Assembly (NCBI RefSeq): GCF_012689525.1
Contig: NZ_CP051515.1
Coordinates: 1,426,001 to 1,490,000, forward strand
DNA from: Paraburkholderia aromaticivorans
Lineage (GTDB): Bacteria > Pseudomonadota > Gammaproteobacteria > Burkholderiales > Burkholderiaceae
Direction of reading: 5' to 3'
Length of the DNA stretch: 64,000 nucleotides
The position numbers and the translations under genes were made by a program. The notes under the pieces are model-generated. The model was given only the letters and a program-made list of their open reading frames with translations, did not search any database and was not told where the DNA came from. Positions 35,659-42,723 of this stretch are shown here, in pieces (positions within the stretch are counted from its first letter, which is position 1; every line of letters starts with the position of its first letter).

Positions 35659-36537
35659 TTACTGCGCGGCGGCGTCGATCACGGCTTGCACCGAAGGCGG
35701 CATAGCCTGCACGTTGCCGCTCACAGTCGGTTTGATGACGTCCACGCCATGTTGTTTGAGCAGCGCGCGGCCTTGCGTGCTCAACAGGAAGTCCACGAAG
35801 CTGCTCGCGCCTTCACGATTCGGCGCGTCGTTGAGAATGGTCAGCGTATAGCTGGCCTTGGCCTGCAATTCGGGCGCCGGGCGGATCGCCGGAATCTTCA
35901 GGTCGGACGTCTCGGTGGAATAGAAAAAGCCGGCGTCGAGCTGGCCGGATTGCAGACGGCCCACCAGCGTTTCCTCGGGCAAAACCTGCTCGGGATTCTC
36001 CGCCGCGCCGAGCGTTTTCTCGACGAGGTCCGGCTGATGGTAGAGATCGGCCGCCTTGGTCACCATCTCGACGGTGAACGCGCCCTTGGGGTCGAGCTTC
36101 GGATCGGTCCGGCCGATGCGGATGCCCGGCTCCTGCAGCACCTGATCCCAGCGCTTGCTCTTGAACTGTGGCGCGAACTTGCTCTGCGGGTTGTAGCCGA
36201 TCATCAACGGCGATTCGGCGAAATTCACATACCACGTGACGTGATCGCCATTCGCGGCGCCCATCAAGCTGTCATTCACCTTGGGGCTCGCGCTGATGAA
36301 CACGTCGCCGCGGCGCAGCTTGCCCTTGATCTCGTTGGCGATCTTGTTCGAGCCCGCCGCGTAGCCGCGGAAATGCTGGCCGGTGGCCTTCTCGAATGCC
36401 GGGCCGATGCTGCGCTCCATCAGATTGACGAGCGAGCCGGCGTATAGCACGTTGACCGTGTTGTCCTGCGCGAAGGCGGGCACGGCCGTCACGATGCCGG
36501 AGACGACCACGAGAGAAGCGAGCAGCTTGCGAATCAT
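35659..36537 (-). CDS. periplasmic molybdate/tungstate-binding protein (WtpA/ModA-like)
   Basis: 292 residues. A signal peptide (1-23, ending PAFAQ) is followed by a type II binding-protein fold. VNVLYAGSLVNLMERSIGPAFE in part, the oxyanion-site segment AAGSNKIANEIKGKLRRGDVF and RIGRTDPKLDPKG match WtpA/TupA-like members rather than classical ModA. It feeds oxyanion to the fused ModBC transporter directly downstream. A 24-bp ModE-type dyad lies 16-39 bases upstream of its ATG. Tungstate specificity cannot be excluded. Confidence 0.88.
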   Translation of the reverse strand: MIRKLLASLVVVSGIVTAVPAFAQDNTVNVLYAGSLVNLMERSIGPAFEKATGQHFRGYAAGSNKIANEIKGKLRRGDVFISASPKVNDSLMGAANGDHVTWYVNFAESPLMIGYNPQSKFAPQFKSKRWDQVLQEPGIRIGRTDPKLDPKGAFTVEMVTKAADLYHQPDLVEKTLGAAENPEQVLPEETLVGRLQSGQLDAGFFYSTETSDLKIPAIRPAPELQAKASYTLTILNDAPNREGASSFVDFLLSTQGRALLKQHGVDVIKPTVSGNVQAMPPSVQAVIDAAAQ

Positions 36538-36552
36538 GCGATAACCCCGATA

Positions 36553-36576
36553 CGTTATTAAGAGCGCTATATTACG
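36553..36576 (-). promoter_or_regulatory. ModE-type operator A (binding-protein/modBC operon)
   Basis: Read on the minus strand: CGTAATATA-N6-TTAATAACG, 24 bp. The first half-site includes TAATAT, which can be the -10 of the operon. It shares CGTAATATA and ATAACG at the same spacing with operator B. The pattern fits the ModE consensus of CGNTATATA half-sites around a 6-base centre. Confidence 0.65.
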
Positions 36577-36615
36577 ACGTCATCGCATGGCGTTGTGTGA
36601 CGACGTCGCTGCGCT

Positions 36616-37542
36616 TCAGTTGAGCGGAAAGCTGCGCACGTAGCTAGTGCCGCTCGCGCTGGCGGCGCGGTCGATCGCGTAGAGCTTGCCGCGTGGCGTG
36701 TCGACGGCTACGCCGCGGGCGTCCTGAAAGTCGTTTGCAAGCACGCTGATCGTGCCGTCCGGCGCGATCCGGCACAGGCCGGTGGCATTGCACTTGGTGT
36801 ACAGCTTGCCGCCCGCGTCGACGGCCATCAGATCCGGGCTGTTGATCTGCACGAACGCGCCGCTCGGCGCCACGGCCCGCGATCCGCCGAGCAACGTGCT
36901 CAGACTCGCTTTGACGATGTCGTTGTTGGCCTGGTCCGAGACGTAGACCGCGTCGCCCGACACGGCGATCCCGACCGGCTTGCCGAGTCCGCTCAGCAGA
37001 TCGCGCTCGACTGCCGTATGCGCGGCCGGATCGTACGTGATGAGGCTCAGCCCGCCTTGAAGCGGATTGCTGCCGATTTTGACGAACCACGTCGACAGCA
37101 AACGGTTGGAGCCGATCGAGATCAGCCCAAGGCGGCGGCGCGCCGGATCGGGGCCGCTCAGCGCCGCGATCGCATCGACGCCCGTGATGCTGAACACCGC
37201 GCTCGCCGTGCCGAAGCCGAAGCGTTCGATCATCAGCGTGGACGCATCGGCGAAGCTCAACTGGCTCAGGCTGTTCGACTGGCCGGCCACCACCGGCACG
37301 CTCGCGTAGTGCGCGAAAGTGCGGCCGTCGGGCGAGGAGAGCACGCTGTTGGTCTGGTCGTCGGTGATGAAGACGGCGCCGTCCGCGGCGCGCACCGCGA
37401 TGCCGTTCGGCGACGCGCTGACCGCGATCTTTTGCGGCGTGACGGTGACCTCGTCGCCGCCGCAACCGGCGAGCGCCGCGACCAGGCCGAGGGAGACGAA
37501 AGCGAGACGCGTGGTGCGTTGCCAGGCGGGTGAGAAGCGCAT
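36616..37542 (-). CDS. beta-propeller (NHL/SMP-30-like) lipoprotein
   Basis: 308 residues. The lipobox LAGC is at about residues 23-26, after a hydrophobic signal. The body consists of repeating blades of the type ASPNGIAVRAADGAVFITDDQ, GKPVGIAVSGDAVYVSDQANN and DARGVAVDTPRGKLYAIDR, typical of NHL propellers. It should be anchored in the outer or inner membrane facing the periplasm. It lies upstream of the binding-protein gene and divergent from the sulfite-oxidase-fold gene, with operator B between them. A role in oxyanion or metal handling is possible but unproven. Confidence 0.75.
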   Translation of the reverse strand: MRFSPAWQRTTRLAFVSLGLVAALAGCGGDEVTVTPQKIAVSASPNGIAVRAADGAVFITDDQTNSVLSSPDGRTFAHYASVPVVAGQSNSLSQLSFADASTLMIERFGFGTASAVFSITGVDAIAALSGPDPARRRLGLISIGSNRLLSTWFVKIGSNPLQGGLSLITYDPAAHTAVERDLLSGLGKPVGIAVSGDAVYVSDQANNDIVKASLSTLLGGSRAVAPSGAFVQINSPDLMAVDAGGKLYTKCNATGLCRIAPDGTISVLANDFQDARGVAVDTPRGKLYAIDRAASASGTSYVRSFPLN

Positions 37543-37708
37543 GTGATCTCCTGAGTGGGCCGCCTGCGCACCGGCTGGATGCCGGCGCGCCCACGCGTGC
37601 CGTGATTGTTATGAATGCGGATGTGGCCGGCCGAGTGGCCGATTCGTCCGATATGTCCGGCGATATAGTGCGTATCGACGCAGTTTTGCGCGCAAGCCGC
37701 CATCGCAG

Positions 37709-37732
37709 CGTAATATACACACGGACATAACG
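37709..37732 (+). promoter_or_regulatory. ModE-type operator B
   Basis: CGTAATATA-N6-GACATAACG, 24 bp, 43 bases before the ATG at 37776; TAATAT inside it can act as -10 for that gene. It lies between divergent genes (37542 and 37776), so it could act on both. Confidence 0.65.
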
Positions 37733-37775
37733 TGTGAACAAGCCGCTCAGGCACACATGCTGGAGATAAACGGAT

Positions 37776-38264
37776 ATGGATAGTGTGAATGTGATTGCCG
37801 CGCCCGCTGTGGACTGCGCGCTCGTCCTGAGCGGACGATTCCAGCGGCCGCTTTCATTCGACCTCGATGAACTCAAACGCTACGAAAGCGTGACGGCGAC
37901 GCCGTTCGATCTGCGTTGCTATACGACCAACCGCTTTATCCGCAGCGTCGAGCCGTATCGCGGCGTGCGCCTGATGACGCTCATCACGGAAGCAGGCCTG
38001 CCGAATAGCGTGCCGGGCGAATTCAAGCGGACGGTGTTCGTCGCGGTGGGGCACGACGGCTATGTCGTGACGTTTTCGTGGCATGAACTCTTCAACACGC
38101 CGATCGGCGAGAACGTGATGGTCGCCTATGAATGCGGCGGCCGCGCGCTCGACGCTGAAGATGGTGCGCCGATTCTGTTTTCCGGTTCGGACATCCTGCC
38201 TGCGCCGCGTCATGTCAAACGGCTCGCGCGGATCGAGGCGCATGTGTTGGGGCCGTTGGTATAG
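37776..38264 (+). CDS. small molybdopterin-oxidoreductase-fold (sulfite oxidase-like) protein
   Basis: 162 residues. It matches the Moco-binding fold of the sulfite oxidase family in short form: LVLSGRFQRPLSFDLDEL, LRCYTTNRFIRSVEPYRGVRL in part and FVAVGHDGYVVTFSWHELF. The Cys in LRCYTTN is where the Mo-ligating Cys sits in longer relatives. There is no signal peptide and no dimerisation domain. Position within a Mo locus and behind operator B supports a molybdenum link; whether it is an enzyme or a Mo/Moco-binding protein is open. It is followed after 62 bases by the nifQ-like gene. Confidence 0.75.
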   Translation: MDSVNVIAAPAVDCALVLSGRFQRPLSFDLDELKRYESVTATPFDLRCYTTNRFIRSVEPYRGVRLMTLITEAGLPNSVPGEFKRTVFVAVGHDGYVVTFSWHELFNTPIGENVMVAYECGGRALDAEDGAPILFSGSDILPAPRHVKRLARIEAHVLGPLV

Positions 38265-38326
38265 GTGGGCGCGAGCCGCGGCCGGCAGGCGTAACATGGT
38301 CCGCTGGTCCACGTTGCATCGCCGCC

Positions 38327-38974
38327 ATGTCTGACGATCCGCTTGCACGCGCTATAGGTATTGCCGCATCGGGCGCGGGAGCGCCGCTGTGGGCGCTGTC
38401 GTTGCCGCAGGATGTGCAGGCTGCAACGCGCATGGCGCATTGGCTGGACGCAGCCGCGAACCCCGCATCGCCCGATACGCAACTCTTCGCCAAACTGATC
38501 GCCGCGCGCGACGCGCGCAACGAACTCGCGCTGCTCGGGCTCGAACAGCCGGCGTGGCGCGCGCTGCTGGCGCGGCACTTTGCGCGCGCCGCCGTTCCGG
38601 CCGCGCTGCCGTTCGCGGTCACTTCGAGCGAGCACGCGGCTTTCGTCCGCACGCTTCACGCGCTGTTGCTCACGCACGCCAGCGCCACGGTCCATGCGGA
38701 CGACGCGAAGTGTCTCGCGGCGATCATCGCCCATGCCTGTTTGCGCCCGGATCATCTGTGGCGCGATCTCGGTCTGGCCGGCCGCGACGAAGTCACGTGG
38801 ATGCTGACTCGTTATTTCCCCACGCTCGTCGCGCTGAATACCGTCAACTTGCGCTGGAAGAAATTCCTCGCGGAACAACGCGCGTTGTCGTTGGGTCTGC
38901 AGCCAGGTCCGGCACCAGGTTGTCCGGGCTGCGAAGACTACGGGCATTGCTTCTCGGAGCTTCATACAGGGTAG
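38327..38974 (+). CDS. NifQ-like molybdenum protein
   Basis: 215 residues. The C-terminus carries the NifQ hallmark NLRWKKFL (174-181) followed by a Cys cluster CPGCEDYGHC (Cys199, Cys202, Cys208). NifQ has C-x4-C-x2-C-x5-C; here the first position (194) is Gly, leaving three Cys. NifQ binds an Fe-S/Mo species and hands Mo to FeMo-co assembly. No nif gene is in the window; the neighbours are Mo transport and ModE genes. It probably belongs to the unit that starts at 37776. Confidence 0.75.
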   Translation: MSDDPLARAIGIAASGAGAPLWALSLPQDVQAATRMAHWLDAAANPASPDTQLFAKLIAARDARNELALLGLEQPAWRALLARHFARAAVPAALPFAVTSSEHAAFVRTLHALLLTHASATVHADDAKCLAAIIAHACLRPDHLWRDLGLAGRDEVTWMLTRYFPTLVALNTVNLRWKKFLAEQRALSLGLQPGPAPGCPGCEDYGHCFSELHTG

Positions 38975-39029
38975 TGTTGGCCGTTCGGCCAGGGTGGCAG
39001 CGCGAGGCGCTTCGTGTATGCTTTCGCGC

Positions 39030-39431
39030 ATGGCTGACACCCCAAAAACCACACCCGCGCCCGCGGCAAAAAAAGCCGCGAAGACGCGCCCCGAAGTGCG
39101 CTTCAGAATGCGCATCCGTAGCGGAGACGCGGTCGCGCTCGGGCCGGGCAAAGTCGAACTGCTCGAAGCCGTGCGCGAATTCGGCTCGATCTCGGCGGCG
39201 GCGCGCAGCCTCGATATGTCGTACCGGCGCGCCTGGCTGCTGATCGACGAACTGAACCGTTCGCTCAAGTCGCCTGCCACGCATTCGGAGCAGGGCGGCC
39301 AGAGCGGCGGCGGCTGCACGCTCACGCCCGTGGGCGAAACCATCATTCGCCTTTACCGCGACGTCGAAGTCGAGGCGCAGCGCAGTTGCGCGAAGCAGAT
39401 CGCCGAGTTGACCAGGCTGATCCGCTCCTGA
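39030..39431 (+). CDS. ModE-type HTH regulator (one-domain)
   Basis: 133 residues. A Lys/Ala-rich N-terminus is followed by the ModE winged HTH: RMRIRSGDAVALGPGKVELLEAV in part, then FGSISAAARSLDMSYRRAWLLIDELN in part and GGGCTLTPVGETIIRLYRDVE in part. The molybdate-binding Mop repeats of E. coli ModE are missing, so Mo sensing may be indirect or use another site. It is the likely binder of the four 24-bp dyads around it (36553, 37709, 40898, 41649). ATG 39030 opens the conserved-length protein; a longer frame upstream has no start signal. Confidence 0.85.
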   Translation: MADTPKTTPAPAAKKAAKTRPEVRFRMRIRSGDAVALGPGKVELLEAVREFGSISAAARSLDMSYRRAWLLIDELNRSLKSPATHSEQGGQSGGGCTLTPVGETIIRLYRDVEVEAQRSCAKQIAELTRLIRS

Positions 39432-39458
39432 GCGGCCGGGTTCCTGAACAGGGCGCGC

Positions 39459-40811
39459 TCAACCGTGCCGCAGGCAAAACGCCGAAGGCGGCGGATTGCC
39501 CAGTTGCGCAAGATTCTCCGGGTGCAGGCGCGCCATCAATTCGACGAAGCTCGCCACGCTTGCCGTGCGCAGCGGGTGATAACCGATCTGATGGCGCTCG
39601 CAGACGCGCTTGAGCGTATTCGTCGAATCATGGTCGATGCAGTCGACCGGAAACACGACGAGATCCGCGCCCGGCAACGCCGCGGCAAGCAGGCCCTTGC
39701 GATCTTCCACGCCGCCGTCGTGCACGATGAGTTCGCCGCCTACCGCTTCCACCAGCCGTTTGAGCGCGGCATTGGAGCCCGGCCTGCCGCCCACGTACAC
39801 GACCCGTTTGCCTTGCACGCTGTCGAGGCTTGCCCGGCGCGTGCCGGCTCCGCTCGCCGCGTCGGCTGCATCCACCGTCGCGCGTTCGAGAGCGTCGCAT
39901 TCGCTTTGCACCAGCTTAAGCAGCGTCAGCGTCTGATCGTGGCTCCGGCGTAGCGCGAGTGCCGCGTCCTGTTCCTGGAGCGCGCGCTGTTCCGCGGCCT
40001 CGCGGCGGCTCGTATGCAGGGCGACGCGCTGATCGGCGTCGGCCAGTTTGTCGCGCAGCCATTGCGCTTCGGCTTCGAGACCGGCGGCGTCGGCGGGTAT
40101 CTGGCGGGTTGAATGCGCCGTGAGTTGGGCGATCTGCTCGTCGAGCGCCGCGATCGACGCGTCGCGCTGCAGGCTAAGTTCCTGCAAGCGGCTCTGCTGA
40201 CGCTCGATCTTTTCTTTCAGGGCGGCGTTTTCCTCTTCCAGCGCGACCAGGCGGCGAATGTCCGCGCGATTGGCCGCGCCCACCAGATGCGACAGCATGT
40301 GCAATTCGCCGAATGCTTTCTGGCGCACGGGCATGGTCGCAAACGGATGCGTCATCAACGCCCAGTAGGCGGGCGGGATGTCGCCGCTCTTCAGCGCTTC
40401 GTCCCAGAGCTTGAGCAGATCGACGTCGTCGGCGGCTTGGTCGAAGCGGCGGATCGCACCCGCATAGTGTTCGTCGAGCAGTTTGTGCAGCGCTTTGGCG
40501 GCTGCGCCGCCTTCGATCGCGAGTTCGACCGCCGAATGATGAATCTCGAGATCGCTCGCGTCGCGGCGGTCGAGTCCCTTGAATTTGGGCACCAGCTTGC
40601 GCAACTCATGCGTGCTCAGACACGTGCCGATGATCGAGCAATGCAGATGGCTGTCGAGTTCGGCGAGACGAGCGCGCCGTTTGGTGTTGGTGAACGACAC
40701 GTTGGCGGGCGCGCAGCACGCGTCGGCGGCGTGCATGCCGGTGCCGGCAAGCTCGTCGCCGGACAGTTTTAGACGCGTGGGCTGGGCGAGACGGAACGGG
40801 GGGGTGTGCAT
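39459..40811 (-). CDS. DUF2325-domain protein with coiled coil
   Basis: 450 residues. The N-terminal region has Cys/His-rich spots (CCAPANVSF; HCSIIGTCLSTHEL) that could bind metal. A long coiled coil follows (about 205-325: EEENAALKEKIERQQSRLQEL in part). The C-terminal DUF2325 domain starts at about 335 (VYVGGRPGSNAALKRLVE, later VFPVDCIDHDSTNTLKRVCE). The function of DUF2325 is unknown. Operator C lies 87-110 bases before the ATG, which places it in the Mo regulon. Confidence 0.8.
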   Translation of the reverse strand: MHTPPFRLAQPTRLKLSGDELAGTGMHAADACCAPANVSFTNTKRRARLAELDSHLHCSIIGTCLSTHELRKLVPKFKGLDRRDASDLEIHHSAVELAIEGGAAAKALHKLLDEHYAGAIRRFDQAADDVDLLKLWDEALKSGDIPPAYWALMTHPFATMPVRQKAFGELHMLSHLVGAANRADIRRLVALEEENAALKEKIERQQSRLQELSLQRDASIAALDEQIAQLTAHSTRQIPADAAGLEAEAQWLRDKLADADQRVALHTSRREAAEQRALQEQDAALALRRSHDQTLTLLKLVQSECDALERATVDAADAASGAGTRRASLDSVQGKRVVYVGGRPGSNAALKRLVEAVGGELIVHDGGVEDRKGLLAAALPGADLVVFPVDCIDHDSTNTLKRVCERHQIGYHPLRTASVASFVELMARLHPENLAQLGNPPPSAFCLRHG

Positions 40812-40897
40812 GGGAATCTCGAATCCGGTTCGGTGTCAGGCGGGTTGAACGTGCCTGTGAAGCTCATGGCGCACATTCGCCTCACGAGCGCGGTCGG

Positions 40898-40921
40898 CGA
40901 TATATTCGAAAAGATATAACG
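40898..40921 (-). promoter_or_regulatory. ModE-type operator C (DUF2325 gene)
   Basis: On the minus strand: CGTTATATC-N6-AATATATCG, 24 bp, the best match of the four to paired CGNTATATA half-sites. TTATAT can be the -10. It is nearly the same as operator D. Confidence 0.7.
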
Positions 40922-40959
40922 ACGGGCGAGAGAGAACGTTCATCTGCGGTTGTCGCGAA

Positions 40960-41607
40960 TCAGTCGTTGGAGGGGGCGAGGGCGGGCTCGGCGACGCGTG
41001 CTTTTCGCCGGGCCGCCGTGCCGCCGGCTGAGCTTCGAACAGTGGCGGGGCGCTGGCTGGCCACCGGACTCGTCTCACTCGCCGCGCGTGCGTGCCGTTC
41101 GAGCACATGCCCGACGCACAGGCCCACGAAGGCCGCGTCGAGCCGTTCGAGTTCCGCGACCACCTTGCGCAGCGCGGCCAGGTCGTTGCTGAACGTGTCG
41201 GAAAAGATCGCGTCGCGCAGTTGTTCGGCGGAGCGCGCTTCTTCGATCGCCGCTTTCAGGTCGCGCAGACGCGCGAACGCCGCGGCTCTCGCCCGCTCGG
41301 CGAGAATCGACAGCAACTGGTTCAGCGAATGCGAGCCGGACGTGCCGACCGAGGCGAAATTCAACTGATCATCGGTCAGCATCAGCACGAAACGCTGCAC
41401 GCTGCCGTAGAGACGCCGGTAGGCGTCGACGACATCGCGGATCGATTCGGCGCGGCCGCGCTCGGACGCCGACTTCACCGCGACGATGGTCGACGAAAGC
41501 TCGTTCGGCAAGCGCCCGAGGCGTCCTGCCGGGGCGGATGAAATGGATCGACTGCGCACCGCTACTGGCTCCTGCTGGCTCGTTTCGCCTCGTCGGGCGC
41601 GGCTCAC
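40960..41607 (-). CDS. hypothetical helical protein under ModE-type operator
   Basis: 215 residues, not recognised. The start is GTG at 41607. The centre (about 55-165) is all-helical (IRDVVDAYRRLYGSVQRFVLM, LAERARAAAFARLRDLKAAIEEAR in part), flanked by basic, low-complexity ends. There are no signal, membrane segments or metal motifs apart from a lone Cys (GLCVGH). Operator D is 42 bases upstream of the start, so expression is probably Mo-responsive, in tandem with the DUF2325 gene. Confidence 0.6.
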   Translation of the reverse strand: MSRARRGETSQQEPVAVRSRSISSAPAGRLGRLPNELSSTIVAVKSASERGRAESIRDVVDAYRRLYGSVQRFVLMLTDDQLNFASVGTSGSHSLNQLLSILAERARAAAFARLRDLKAAIEEARSAEQLRDAIFSDTFSNDLAALRKVVAELERLDAAFVGLCVGHVLERHARAASETSPVASQRPATVRSSAGGTAARRKARVAEPALAPSND

Positions 41608-41648
41608 GGACGCACCGAAGGCGCGCCGCCACGCACCACGAAGCCCAC

Positions 41649-41672
41649 CGTGATATTCGGCAGGATATAACG
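41649..41672 (-). promoter_or_regulatory. ModE-type operator D
   Basis: On the minus strand: CGTTATATC-N6-AATATCACG, 24 bp, sharing the whole left half-site and CGAATAT with operator C. It precedes the 215-residue hypothetical gene. Confidence 0.65.
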
Positions 41673-41736
41673 AAAAGCGGCCCGCGTGTTGAACAGAAGC
41701 CGTTTCCCGGCCCGTGGGACTAGCGTCGGACCGGTG

Positions 41737-42630
41737 TCACTTGCGCCGTGCGAAGTCGAGGAAAGCCTTGACGGCCGGAGCCCGCTCGTACTTGCGGAAG
41801 GCAATCGCGATCTCCGAAGCGATGGATGGCCCGGCGATGTCTCGGTACACCACACCCGGCAACGCGATGCAGTCGGCCAGCGTATGCGGCACGACGGCGA
41901 CGTAGCCGCCCAGCGACACGCAGGCCAGCACCGAGGCGAGCGTGCCGGGGCGCGGTCCGAGGCGCGCGGAGAAGCGTCCGCGGCGCGCCACTTCGAAGGT
42001 ACCGGCTTCCTGTTCCGGCAGCACGAAGCACTGGTCGCGCAGTTGCGCTGGTTTGACGCTCGCCGAGGCCGCCAGCGCGGAATCGGCCGGCAGCGCGAGG
42101 ACGAACTGGTCGCGATGCACGGTCGTGGCCTGAATGCCGTCAGCCAGCAGCATGGGCGGGCGCAAGTAGGCGGCGTCGAGCAGGCCGTCGCGCAGCATGG
42201 CGGCAATGTTGTCCATCGGCACCTCGCGGATCGAGATGTCGACGCCCGGATGCGTGCCGCGAAATCCGCCGACGTCGCGCTGCAACACGCCCGCATAAGC
42301 CGCCGACGCCACATAGCCGACTTCGACGCGCCCGAGCTCGCCACGCTCGGCCAGCACCGCGCGCTCCTCGCCGCGCGCGAGGTGGTCGAGCGCGACGAGC
42401 GCCTCGGCGAGATAGGCGCTACCCGCCGCGCTCAGCGCCACCGAGCGCTTGGTGCGATGAAACAGCCGCACGCCGAGCAGCCGTTCCGCTTCCTGGATCA
42501 GCTTGGTCAGCGACGGCGCCGCGATCCCCAGTTCGTCGGCGGCGCGCGAGAAATGAAGCTGTTTCGCGACGCAAACGAAGGCGTGGATGTGGCGGAGTTC
42601 GAGTTGCCGCATGGTTTTCTGTATTTCCAT
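41737..42630 (-). CDS. LysR-family transcriptional regulator
   Basis: 297 residues. The HTH reads QLELRHIHAFVCVAKQLHFSRAADELGIAAPSLTKLI in part, followed by the effector domain (VEVGYVASAAYAGVL, VPMDNIAAML). It is divergent from the MFS pump at 42724, with 93 bases between, so it most likely controls that pump. The start may be 42630 or, six codons in, 42612. A TGCC-N7-GGCA dyad (42656-42670) in the shared gap is a candidate site. Confidence 0.88.
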   Translation of the reverse strand: MEIQKTMRQLELRHIHAFVCVAKQLHFSRAADELGIAAPSLTKLIQEAERLLGVRLFHRTKRSVALSAAGSAYLAEALVALDHLARGEERAVLAERGELGRVEVGYVASAAYAGVLQRDVGGFRGTHPGVDISIREVPMDNIAAMLRDGLLDAAYLRPPMLLADGIQATTVHRDQFVLALPADSALAASASVKPAQLRDQCFVLPEQEAGTFEVARRGRFSARLGPRPGTLASVLACVSLGGYVAVVPHTLADCIALPGVVYRDIAGPSIASEIAIAFRKYERAPAVKAFLDFARRK

Positions 42631-42655
42631 TGGCGTTAATTATTTTGTGATTCTA

Positions 42656-42670
42656 TGCCAATGACAGGCA
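42656..42670. promoter_or_regulatory. candidate LysR-type dyad between divergent LysR and MFS genes
   Basis: TGCC-AATGACA-GGCA is a 4+7+4 dyad in the 93-base divergent promoter. It is short, so it is only suggestive. Confidence 0.35.
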
Positions 42671-42723
42671 ATACACGGGTCGCTACGATGAGGTGACTTC
42701 GACTCACCGCCATTTGCCTCCCT

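Noticed and set aside
42634..42657. CGTTAATTA sequence as a fifth ModE operator.
   Set aside because: The second half (ending in CTATG) lacks the CG and the TATA core, and it lies in a LysR-MFS promoter.
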